DNA of 64,000 nucleotides, taken from positions 1,550,001 through 1,614,000 of the forward strand of contig OZ242357.1 of assembly GCA_965208815.1 (NCBI GenBank), written 5' to 3'. Source of the stretch: Bin55 sp009840545 (GTDB lineage Bacteria; Pseudomonadota; Gammaproteobacteria; Pseudomonadales; Azotimanducaceae). Position 1 is the first letter of the stretch. Each line of letters starts with the position of its first letter. The notes below the pieces were generated by a model. It saw nothing but the letters and a program-made list of their open reading frames with translations. It made no database searches and was not told the DNA's origin. Position numbers and translations under genes: made by a program. Of the stretch, positions 55,859 to 64,000 are shown piece after piece.

Positions 55859-57661
55859 TTGCACGTACCACAACTAAAACCTATATTTTTCGTCGGAGCT
55901 GTTCTTGGCATGTGCATCGCCGTTCTGGTGTGCACTGGAACCTCCATGCTCCTCAGCAAATTACCCCGTACTGACGATACGGAAAACATGCCAATCGAAT
56001 TGTCATCAGAAGCGAATCCTGTCAAACTCAGCGATTCGGACTTGGCCACTAAACTGAGAGAAATTGCTCAAATAGCTAGCCCGATTGAGCGGAAAACGGA
56101 GCTGCTCTCGATCCTTGACGGACTAGATCATGGACGTCTCATAGATCTTATTGACCAGTCCGTAGCTATTTTTGCTGGCAAGCGACTTCAAGTAGCTCTA
56201 GAGATCATGTTTGCCTATCTGACGCAAGAAAATCCAAAACTTGCTTTCGAGAAAATCTGGACGATGAAAAGTGTGCACAGAAGTGGTTTGGTCGCTGTAG
56301 TATTCGGGGAATGGTCTCTATCAGATATCGACGGTGCGCTTCGGAGTGCGAACGAGCTCACCGGGTTGTACGAAGACATAGCTGTTAGGTCAATCTTTTC
56401 GAGTGGTGGAAACCTCACAGATTCCCAATTGTTGGAGGTCGCTCGTGTGTACGGAAACGAATCCATCGCTGAACAGGAAATCAGTGATTCCAACGCAAGA
56501 TTGCTCATGGATCAACCTTGGGTGGCATTCAACCATGCACTAACGGATTCGGTCGAAGACGATGCCCAATTTGGGTTGCTAGCGGAAATAGCCAGTGTAT
56601 GGGTGCGGCAAGATAGTAGAGATGCCTTCGTTCCGATGTTTCAAGCACTAGATGAGGTATATCAAGACAATCACTTTGGATTGCACCGGCAACTCATTGG
56701 GAACGCCGTAGAATCTGATCCTCCGGGAGCCTGGCAAGCGTTGCTTTCACTTGCGGCTGACACCCAGTTACGCTATTGCCGAGCAGTATTAGACGCTTGG
56801 GTGAAAGTTGATCCAGTGCAAGCTTTTGAGGCCGTTTCCCAAATGGCAAATCGAAGTTCGCACTATAACGTAAGAAATTCCGCTATTTACGCCTGGGCGA
56901 GAGTTGCTCCCCACGATCTCTTGGACTATGTACCTCTCCTTGCTCAAGAACATCGCGCTTCAGCACTTAGCGCAGCGATCTTCCAACTTGCACGCCACGA
57001 GTCGATTGAGGAAGCACTCGAGCAACTAAATCGAATGAAGGTGCAAGGAGAAGACACCAGAGAAGCTATCGAACAGATAGCTCGCATATGGAGTTTTATT
57101 GACATCGAAGCGGCCTTAGATTGGCTTTTTGAGAATGCTGACCCAGACATTTACTCTCATTGGTCTGTCACAGACAAAGCCATGGGGCGCTTGTCTCTTG
57201 AAGATCCAACAAAGGCCATGGAGATTGCGCTTTCGCAACCATTCAATGAAGCTAATCCAGGTGTTGCGATGGAAGTAAGTGTAATCCGAGCACTTGCTTC
57301 CCATGGTCGGTTTGATGAAGTTATGGAACTGTTGGATGAAGTTCGAGAAGAACCTGTGCGAGTTCAAGCAATCATGCGTGTGGGCAGTTCTCTCATCCAA
57401 TTCAACCGACCGAATGATGCAATGCAACTTGCCCGAGAACTACCGGAAGCGAGAAAATATCACTACACGGTTGACATGGCAAAGCTCTGGTTTGACGAGA
57501 ATCCCGTTCAATTGGTCGAGTGGCTCGAGAGCAATTCAGACAAGAGAGTTCAAGCGCAAGTGGCTCGGAGCATATTTGACCGCCCACAGTTTAAAAATCT
57601 TACCCAGGAGCAAATTAGTCGAGTAGAAGTGCTCTTGAAAGACAGTGAGGAAGATGCATAA
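55859..57661 (+). CDS. P4: membrane-anchored helical-repeat protein
   Basis: 600 aa from TTG 55859-55861, supported by GGGGA about nine bases upstream. It has the shortest N-terminus of the family, with the hydrophobic helix (PIFFVGAVLGMCIAVLVCTG) starting at residue ~8. The repeat units include EWSLSDIDGALRSA, VWVRQDSRDAFVPM, AWVKVDPVQAFEAV, AWARVAPHDLLDYV, IWSFIDIEAALDWL and LWFDENPVQLVEWL. The end has LTQEQISRVEVLL. It is followed after 76 bases by P5. No catalytic motif. Confidence 0.85.
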   Translation: MHVPQLKPIFFVGAVLGMCIAVLVCTGTSMLLSKLPRTDDTENMPIELSSEANPVKLSDSDLATKLREIAQIASPIERKTELLSILDGLDHGRLIDLIDQSVAIFAGKRLQVALEIMFAYLTQENPKLAFEKIWTMKSVHRSGLVAVVFGEWSLSDIDGALRSANELTGLYEDIAVRSIFSSGGNLTDSQLLEVARVYGNESIAEQEISDSNARLLMDQPWVAFNHALTDSVEDDAQFGLLAEIASVWVRQDSRDAFVPMFQALDEVYQDNHFGLHRQLIGNAVESDPPGAWQALLSLAADTQLRYCRAVLDAWVKVDPVQAFEAVSQMANRSSHYNVRNSAIYAWARVAPHDLLDYVPLLAQEHRASALSAAIFQLARHESIEEALEQLNRMKVQGEDTREAIEQIARIWSFIDIEAALDWLFENADPDIYSHWSVTDKAMGRLSLEDPTKAMEIALSQPFNEANPGVAMEVSVIRALASHGRFDEVMELLDEVREEPVRVQAIMRVGSSLIQFNRPNDAMQLARELPEARKYHYTVDMAKLWFDENPVQLVEWLESNSDKRVQAQVARSIFDRPQFKNLTQEQISRVEVLLKDSEEDA

Positions 57662-57737
57662 ACAGTCCATTGCATACGTGCGATCTCGTTGAACAAATTC
57701 GCAGGGATGCTGCACGATTGGTTTTGGATATGACAGA

Positions 57738-59567
57738 ATGAAACGACCACCACACAATTCAGTCCGGCATGGAAGCTCTCTGGGGCAGATTGTTGGTGGG
57801 TTATTGGTTGGTGTCATCATTGGACCAGTGGCTTACATCGTTGTGACATCCGAGCCAGACGATATCGCGAAGAAAATGTATGTTGCCGGCGACATTGAAG
57901 ATCGCAAAGGAGAATATCCCAGAAGAGCCATTTTGGAGCTATCCACTGAATTCCTCGAATTTCCTGAAAGTGACGATCCATCGCAATTCATCCCTCTGTA
58001 TGCCAAATTAGAGGAGACTGGACATGAGGAATTGGTGCAATTGATTCAGGTGTCCAGGAATTTAGAACCGAGCTCGCTAGCATTTGAGATTCAGCAGGTA
58101 TTGCTCGGTAGGCTTGCTCGTGTCGATCCAGTGACAGCTCTCGAAGAGACATGGAACCTTAAAGGCTCGAAAAGGACCGAATTGGTCCGTGTAGTTTTTG
58201 CAGAGTGGGCGGTATTGAACCTTGAAGATGCCCTGACTGCGGCAAGCAGTCTTAATGGCGCACTACGAGAATCAGCCGTCGACGCAATTCTGAATGTTGA
58301 AGGCGAACTGCATGAAGAGAAACTGGCCAATATGCCAATTACTAGTGGAATTGAGTCCATTCTGAAACATCGTATAGCAGAGGATAAAGCTTTAGGCTTA
58401 CTGGAAAATCCTGAACTGGCATGGAAATTGGTTGCTCGAGACGGTGTAGCGGACGAAGATCAAGAGGAATTGTTCCTCAGAATTGCGGATGAGTGGCTTC
58501 AATCAGGATCCTTTGATGTGCTAGACCATGTTTACGACGACGGTTTGGGAGATCCGTTTTCTGCAAGCTATGAATTACGGCATAAGATCGAAACTCTGGT
58601 CGCCGACCGAAACCCTGAACGTGCTTTCGAATACATACTTGGGATGCCAACACCGGAGCAAAGGGATGCAGCGTATGGCTTTTTGCGCCAATTGGCCGAA
58701 ATTGATCCTGACACAGCATTTGAGTATGCCTCTCGATTGTCTACGAGGTGGAATCAAAAGCAGTCTCAAAGGGCTGTTCTAGGCGTTTGGGCACGACAAA
58801 ACCCACAGGAACTACTCGAGAAAGTAATGTTTTTTCCTCAGGAATTGAGGCAGAATGTTGTTTCTTATGCTCTTGGTTCCATTGCTCGTCAATCTCCAGA
58901 TCAGGCTGCGATGCAGTTACAGAAAATGGAAATCACTCTTGGTGCCATTGACGAGCAGTCCGTATTGGCCATAGTGGATGAGTGGGTCAAAGTTGATCCA
59001 ATTGACGCAAGCAAATGGGCGAAGCAATCCTTTGAGGCAGGAAGTCGTGTTCGAGCACGCATGATGGAACGTGTTGTGTACCAGCTTGCTTTGACTGATG
59101 CCGAAGAGGCAATAAAACTTGCTGTTGCCGAGAATCCACATTCGTGGCACGCGGGCGACGTTTTAGAGACACAAGTAATTGATGCGTTAGTTAATCAAGG
59201 AGAACTAGATCAGGCCATTGAGATGTTGCAACACGTTCGTGAATCGGGACTATCAATGTCTTTCTACTATGTGGGGAGTTTTCTGATTGAAGCCGGACAG
59301 TCTGCGGAGGCAATTCAACTTGCTAAAAGGCTGTCTGAAGAGAAGCAGGTCAGTTATCTAACTAGTTTGGTGTATGGATGGATGAACCGAAATCCCGTTG
59401 ATTTGCTGAACAAGATATCTACACTACCTTCGGGTCGCGCGATGTCAGAAGTTGCGAAAAAAGCAATTTCTTATAAAAATAGTTCTTGGACAACCCTAAC
59501 AGATGCACAAGTTGAAAGGTTGCAAGCATATGTTGAAGGAGATGGTGCAACCGAAGATTTCGACTGA
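57738..59567 (+). CDS. P5: membrane-anchored helical-repeat protein
   Basis: 609 aa. A hydrophobic helix (IVGGLLVGVIIGPVAYIVV) lies at residues ~18-36, followed by the helical repeat body: EWAVLNLEDALTAA, EWLQSGSFDVLDHV, VWARQNPQELLEKV, EWVKVDPIDASKWA, GWMNRNPVDLLNKI. The end has LTDAQVERLQAYV. Tandem with P4 (76-base gap), mirroring the P2-P3 tandem at 4-8 kb but without CxxCHH neighbours. The AEWA/EWS block near residue 155 is the most conserved element across all five paralogues. Confidence 0.85.
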   Translation: MKRPPHNSVRHGSSLGQIVGGLLVGVIIGPVAYIVVTSEPDDIAKKMYVAGDIEDRKGEYPRRAILELSTEFLEFPESDDPSQFIPLYAKLEETGHEELVQLIQVSRNLEPSSLAFEIQQVLLGRLARVDPVTALEETWNLKGSKRTELVRVVFAEWAVLNLEDALTAASSLNGALRESAVDAILNVEGELHEEKLANMPITSGIESILKHRIAEDKALGLLENPELAWKLVARDGVADEDQEELFLRIADEWLQSGSFDVLDHVYDDGLGDPFSASYELRHKIETLVADRNPERAFEYILGMPTPEQRDAAYGFLRQLAEIDPDTAFEYASRLSTRWNQKQSQRAVLGVWARQNPQELLEKVMFFPQELRQNVVSYALGSIARQSPDQAAMQLQKMEITLGAIDEQSVLAIVDEWVKVDPIDASKWAKQSFEAGSRVRARMMERVVYQLALTDAEEAIKLAVAENPHSWHAGDVLETQVIDALVNQGELDQAIEMLQHVRESGLSMSFYYVGSFLIEAGQSAEAIQLAKRLSEEKQVSYLTSLVYGWMNRNPVDLLNKISTLPSGRAMSEVAKKAISYKNSSWTTLTDAQVERLQAYVEGDGATEDFD

Positions 59568-59993
59568 TTGCTGTTTGATCTTCGTTCGGTCTTTTCTGTG
59601 TCTTCAGCAAGAAAGCGACGAATTCTGATCGCTCATTTGTAGATGGTGTGGATGCCTTCCATCTACAAAAAAAACGAGCTACCTGTTAAGGTAGCAAACC
59701 GGAAGACATCCATACCATCCCAGGTTCACAGTTCATATGTATAGTACCTATGGGATTGAAAGGAATTGGCTGCATATTTCTGTCTCGAAGTGGTCAGGGG
59801 ATCACAATTAGACTGAGGGAAAGACAGTTTCCTGCCTTTTTGGATTGATCGACAGAGGACTGTTGTTTGCTCAAACGCACTCATCTGTGTTGCGCACGAG
59901 ACTGTTGCCCTAGTCACTGAGTTTGTTTAGTTAAAGCAGTAGTTCTCATACAGTATGATTAGTGGTAGAGGATGTAAACTGAGAGAAAATCAC
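59568..59993. other. Intergenic region between P5 and the repeat protein
   Basis: About 430 bases. It contains the compound hairpin described separately (59636-59717) and, further on, sequence without recognisable genes. The promoter for the repeat protein should lie in the last ~150 bases, but I could not pick out convincing -35/-10 boxes. Confidence 0.5.
59636..59717. terminator. Compound stem-loop region after P5
   Basis: A perfect 11-bp stem (TTTGTAGATGG 59636-59646 with CCATCTACAAA 59659-59669) is followed by an A-run and a second perfect stem (GCTACC 59678-59683 with GGTAGC 59690-59695). In addition ggtgtggatgccttcc (59645-59660) pairs imperfectly with ggaagacatccatacc (59702-59717), allowing alternative folds. 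It fits a terminator region or mRNA-end structure after the P4-P5 operon. No downstream T-tract is present on the plus strand. Confidence 0.4.
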
Positions 59994-62045
59994 ATGGCTC
60001 AGGCAACCAGCCATCGTAATCTCGCTCTACTCATCGCCGCTCTATTAATCGCTGGCAATATCGGCTGCGTCACGCTAGCTCAATCCAGCGACGACAACGA
60101 TGAAGACACGTCAACCGAATCCTGCGAATGGAAAGCTCAATACAGCAACAGCGGAAATGACGGCATCGGCGATAGTGAGGAAGTCCTCAATGCCCTCTTT
60201 TGGAACTCCTGCACCGGCAAAGTCTACCACCTGTACGACCGCATCCTCTCCACCGGCGGGGATGACGGCGACGAGGTCGAACTAGATGTCAACATCACAG
60301 TCACCGAGATCACGGTCACCGAAGTTGATTCCAACGACGGCGACGATGGCGATACGCCAAACGATTCCTGTGAGTGGTTAGCTCAATACCAATCCAACAA
60401 AAGTGAGGAGGTCCTCAATGCCCTCTTCTGGAACTCCTGCACCGGCAAGGTCTACCACCTGTACGACCCCATCCTCTCCACCGGCGGCGATGACGGCGAC
60501 GAGGTCGAACTAGATGTCAACATCACGGTCACCGAGATCACGGTCACCGAAGTTGATGCCAGCGACGACGACGACACGCTAAGCGATTCCTGTGAATGGA
60601 AAGCTCAACACAGCATCAACGACCGGTCTTCTTTGATGCTCAATGCCCTCTTCTGGAACTCCTGTACTGGCAAGGTCTACCACCTGTACGATGAAGTGCT
60701 CTCCACCGGGGGCTATATCGGCGGCGAAATTGATGTCAACATCACCGTCACTGAAATTGATACCAACGACGATGAGACTGCGCCAAACGAATCCTGCGAA
60801 TGGAATGCTCAATATACTAACTACACAATTTGGGATGCCCTCAATGCCCTCTTCTGGAACTCCTGCACCGGCAAGGTCTATCACCTGTACGACCCCCGCC
60901 TCCACTTCGGCGGCGGCTTATACCTAGAGCTTGACCTAGATGTGAATATCACCGTCACCGAAATTGATACCAACGACGATGACGATGGCGATACGTCAAC
61001 CGATTTCTGTGAATGGAAAGCTCAATACAATATCGCAAGTAGGGAATCCCTCAATGCCCTCTTTTGGAACTCCTGCACCGGCAAGGTCTACCACCTGTAC
61101 GATGAAGTGCTCTCCACCGGCCTCTTTACCGCCGAAGAGGTCGAACTAGATGTCGACATCACCGTCACAGAAATCACTGTCACCGAAGTTGACACCAACG
61201 ACGTTGACGATGACGACACGCCAACCGAGTCCTGCGAATGGATAGCTCAATACCATAGCGACGGCCGTTCCTTCGTCCTCAATGCCATCTTCTGGAACTC
61301 GTGTGCCAGCAAAATCTACCACCTGTACGACCCCAGCCTTTTCACCGGCAGCACTGTCGAAGAAGTCGAACCAGATGTCAACATCACGGTCACTGAAATC
61401 ACCGTCACAGAAGTTGACACCAACGACGACGATGATGCGTCAACAGAATCCTGCGAATGGAAAGCTCAATTCAATTCCACCTCAAGGGACGAAGCCCTCA
61501 ATGCCCTCTTCTGGAACTCCTGTGCCAGCAAGGTCTACCACCTGTACGAGCCCATCCTATACACCGAAGGCGATGACGGAGAGGAACTCGAACCAGATGT
61601 CAACATCACCATCACCGAAATTGACATCCATGACGATGACGACACGCCAAACGAATCCTGTGAATGGAAGGCTCAATACAATAATCTAAGACGCTTTACT
61701 GTCTCGGTCCTCAATGCCCTCTTCTGGAACTCCTGCACCGGCACAGTCTACCACCTTTATGACCCCTTCCTCTCCACTGAAGGCGATGACGGCGAAGAGG
61801 TCGAACTAGATGTCAACATCACCGTCACCCAAGTAGACACCCACGACGATGACGATGTGTCAACCGAATCGAATCCTGTGAATGGAAAACTCTATACAGT
61901 ACCAGCAGAATTGACGAAGCCCTCAATGCCGTCTTCTGGAACTCCTGCACCGGCACAGTCTACCACCTGTACGACCCCTTCCTCCACACCGGCGATGAGG
62001 GCGAAGCGGTCGAACTCGATGTCAACATCACCGTCACCGAAATAG
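59994..62045 (+). CDS. Secreted tandem-repeat protein with nine Cys-containing units
   Basis: Start ATG 59994 (MAQATSH), giving 683 aa as read. The signal peptide is NLALLIAALLIAGNIGCVTLA, possibly a lipoprotein (IGC). The body is eight in-frame units of about 65-80 residues: SCEW-x-AQ, then LNALFWNSCTGKVYHLYD, a variable loop, an acidic strand (ELDVNITVTEI) and an Asp-rich linker. Each unit has two Cys, likely a disulfide. Asp-rich linkers suggest calcium binding. A ninth unit is present but read in the wrong frame after a 5-bp duplication (gaatcgaatc, 61866-61875). No known domain recognised; an extracellular adhesive or structural role is a guess. Confidence 0.85.
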   Translation: MAQATSHRNLALLIAALLIAGNIGCVTLAQSSDDNDEDTSTESCEWKAQYSNSGNDGIGDSEEVLNALFWNSCTGKVYHLYDRILSTGGDDGDEVELDVNITVTEITVTEVDSNDGDDGDTPNDSCEWLAQYQSNKSEEVLNALFWNSCTGKVYHLYDPILSTGGDDGDEVELDVNITVTEITVTEVDASDDDDTLSDSCEWKAQHSINDRSSLMLNALFWNSCTGKVYHLYDEVLSTGGYIGGEIDVNITVTEIDTNDDETAPNESCEWNAQYTNYTIWDALNALFWNSCTGKVYHLYDPRLHFGGGLYLELDLDVNITVTEIDTNDDDDGDTSTDFCEWKAQYNIASRESLNALFWNSCTGKVYHLYDEVLSTGLFTAEEVELDVDITVTEITVTEVDTNDVDDDDTPTESCEWIAQYHSDGRSFVLNAIFWNSCASKIYHLYDPSLFTGSTVEEVEPDVNITVTEITVTEVDTNDDDDASTESCEWKAQFNSTSRDEALNALFWNSCASKVYHLYEPILYTEGDDGEELEPDVNITITEIDIHDDDDTPNESCEWKAQYNNLRRFTVSVLNALFWNSCTGTVYHLYDPFLSTEGDDGEEVELDVNITVTQVDTHDDDDVSTESNPVNGKLYTVPAELTKPSMPSSGTPAPAQSTTCTTPSSTPAMRAKRSNSMSTSPSPK

Positions 62046-62062
62046 ATACCAATACACTATGA
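60109..62062 (+). repeat. Nine tandem coding repeats
   Basis: Units of roughly 195-250 bp, each containing a well conserved block (ctcaatgccctcttctggaa and following bases) and a hypervariable stretch just before it, plus length variation in the acidic linker. Units 1-8 are in frame. Unit 9 is intact at DNA level, and without the 5-bp duplication it would end with EIDTNTL and a TGA at 62060-62062. High identity of the conserved blocks implies recent expansion or gene conversion. Confidence 0.9.
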
Positions 62063-62480
62063 AAGCTTTGGGAATTACTGCTTTAAACAAGCGAACCCAT
62101 TAAATTGGGCGAGAGCAGTGTACCCAGCGCAGATTGGCATGAGCGAGAGAGTGAGAGTCCACTGTGTACTGCGCAGTTTTGGCTAGTATCGGTCAGAGAC
62201 GCAGCTGAAACACTATCCTTCTTCCCGATCAAGACAGAAACAGCAGGACAGTCCGTTTCAGTCTCGAAGATAGGATACCTGTTTACTTTAATGCAATAAT
62301 TCCATAGTGGATCAAACCTGCAACTGCTCGTCCGCTCACATCACAATAGGCAGCTCCCTAGCCTACTGCAAATGAGCACGCATTGCATACAATTCCCGGT
62401 CGAATACCCAAATCGCAACGAGCGTCTAGCGACCTACATCTACAGAAATTCAATGCACGATTGCGAATCCAGGTTAGCTG
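62063..62480. other. Intergenic region, nothing recognised
   Basis: About 420 bases between the repeat protein and the dioxygenase pseudogene. Only a 64-codon chance frame (62105-62299) and no structural RNA or repeat noticed. Confidence 0.5.
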
Positions 62481-63551
62481 ATGGAACCTACGCGCATCAA
62501 CACACCTAAAACGACTCTTGAGTCTCAATTTGCGAAATCTGTCGGCAAGCTGCAAGCACTCTAAATTGATCAAGCTAGAGAATTCGTGGAAAACGGCTAT
62601 GTCGTTGTCAAATCCGCGTTTCCTAAAGAGATCGCCGAGCAAATATGCAAATACGCGTGGAGTGAACTTGGCGAAAACCATGTATTTCAATGGGTGACCG
62701 CTCGACTTGCCGTTCCCATCCCCACGGGTACATTCGCACAAATGGGCAGAACCTGCATATCAATCTTGCCGAGAATGCAAAAAGAGCATTGAGCGTACAA
62801 GCCGATGTCGCAGGAGGAATAAACAGATTGCCCCAAGATGGTAAACACCTAGCGTTCACAGGGGGCGTTATCACGAATTTTGGTGTTGAAGACCATGGCG
62901 AGTGGCGACCGCCCGGACGACATCAAGGCGACTGGCACAAAGATGGCTGGCACTTTCGCCACTTTCTCGATTCGCCCGAACAGGGCTTGCTGACCGTACC
63001 CATCTATACACAGGTATTGAAAGAAAGTGGCGGGACCTTTCTCGCCAGAGACTCCATAGCTCCCGTTGCTAGGCTCCTAGCCAAGTATCCAACAGGTTTC
63101 CACGCAGACAGCGTTCAAGGTGCAGGCTACCTCATCCATACCTGATCGACCAGTGCTCCGACTTTGTCGAACTGACGGGGGAGCCCGGCGGCTTGGCCAT
63201 CCTGCATCCGTTCATCCTGCACCGTAGAAGCATCAATCCCACGGATCGACCGAGATTCATTGCGAATCTTGCTACTGTGCTAAAGGAACCTATGGTTTTT
63301 AGTCGTGGACCAAACGACCACTATTCGCTTGTTGAGCTTGCAGTTCTCCGAGCGCTAAGCAAGTCTAGCCTTGGTTACGGTCCTGCGAATCCCCGTGAAG
63401 CCTTCGTGCCACTTCCGTTTCGCAACGAGGAGGAGAAAAGCTGCGGCACAAGCAATTGACAATCGAAATGAAGCAAATGGCTGCCGAGGGTATCTTGACT
63501 CCCGAATGGGGAACCCGCTATGGCTACATGTCAAACGCACTAGGAAACTAG
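62481..63551 (+). pseudogene. Phytanoyl-CoA dioxygenase-like gene with several inactivating lesions
   Basis: Pieces of one Fe(II)/2-oxoglutarate dioxygenase lie in successive frames. ATG 62481 starts a frame that meets TAA at 62562-62564 and then reads VENGYVVVKSAFPKEIAEQI. A frame change near 62690 gives GDWHKDGWHFRHFLDSPEQG with the HxD iron motif and KESGGTFLARDSIA. Another near 63140 gives LAILHPFILHRRSINPTDRP with the distal His and the 2OG-binding Arg. A last one near 63440 gives IEMKQMAAEGILTPEWGTRY, ending at 63551. At least one nonsense and three frameshift lesions make it non-functional. All ligand residues are still visible, so decay is fairly recent. Confidence 0.8.
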
Positions 63552-64000
63552 GTGGAACTAGATACAAGACTCGCATTCTTGCGGCTTAGACATTAGGGAC
63601 TGTGTAAATCGAATGTTGAATATCACCTAGTGGTCATGACCTAGCATTGAAGAGAATTGGCTATCGGCAGTGATGCCGAATACGAACGCTCTTTGGCAAA
63701 ACAGGTTTTGCTAAGCGGGTCCCTTCTCTGCAGTTTCAATTATGGCTCTTCTCCTCCATCTGTGCGATTTGCTCGAGATCGCTTCGCTCCAAGGGCTCTG
63801 AGCAGTTTGCTGTTGACTGTTAGGAAGTTTTGGTCAATCTTCAATGTGTGAAAGATTGGATTCGAGTGCCAACCAAGAGAACTGTTGTCCTGCGAATTCT
63901 CTATTCTGCGTTAGTCAAAGAAAATATTGAAACGATAGCTAGCATGCGGAGAATAGCTATGTTTTCTCCGCAATTTCTGCAGAGATAGTTCGTTGTTGCG
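63552..64000. other. Right-edge region, nothing recognised
   Basis: About 450 bases after the pseudogene. A 64-codon frame (63657-63851) has no start signal or family resemblance. Possibly intergenic sequence leading to a gene outside the window. Confidence 0.45.

Overview
The window looks like an accessory-rich stretch of a proteobacterial, probably gammaproteobacterial, chromosome. The evidence is an imuA-imuB-dnaE2 mutagenesis cassette behind an E. coli-type LexA box, many Sec-type signal peptides, and an acyl-CoA gene set (malonyl-CoA synthetase, acetoacetyl-CoA synthetase, AidB-like acyl-CoA dehydrogenase). The host DNA is of medium GC. Two complete insertion sequences are clearly GC-richer than their surroundings. 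Decayed genes and IS scraps are frequent, as in a genome with relaxed selection such as a symbiont or particle-associated marine bacterium; the taxonomy is inference.

Layout. 0-9 kb holds a family of membrane-anchored helical-repeat proteins (called P here: P1, P2, P3) and a family of small secreted proteins with a CxxCHH motif (called C: C1, C2, and perhaps a truncated one at the left edge). The C1-P2-P3-C2 block lies between a 534-bp duplicate of the dnaE2 3' end and dnaE2 itself. 9.9-10.4 kb is a chimera of IS21 and IS3 scraps. 10.5-15.9 kb is the LexA-controlled imuA-imuB-dnaE2 operon. 16-22.7 kb is a restriction-modification island: an EcoRII-like nuclease, a Dcm-like methyltransferase, an Hsp90-type (GHKL) ATPase and two tightly coupled unknown genes, bounded by two inverted remnants of the same IS1595-like element. 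A DUF4143-type AAA ATPase follows.

24-45.4 kb is the most striking region: nine secreted TldD/TldE-like proteins on the minus strand. They fall into two types. Type B resembles TldD and carries HExxxH in two of four copies. Type A resembles TldE/PmbA and has no metal motif. They form four translationally coupled B-A pairs plus one lone A. An IS3-family element has split B1, and an IS1380 element lies between pairs 3 and 4. A coordinated periplasmic or exported set of TldD/E heterodimers is the best candidate here for an undescribed system.

45.7-55.3 kb returns to metabolism and regulation: matB-like and aacS genes transcribed divergently, an EF-hand secreted protein, an ECF sigma factor with a long unknown C-terminal domain, an SDR-DoxX fusion and an AidB-like dehydrogenase. 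55.9-59.6 kb holds two more P-family genes (P4, P5). 60-62 kb is a secreted nine-unit tandem-repeat protein whose last unit is frameshifted by a 5-bp duplication. 62.5-63.6 kb is a badly decayed phytanoyl-CoA dioxygenase-like gene. No tRNA, rRNA or CRISPR array was seen.
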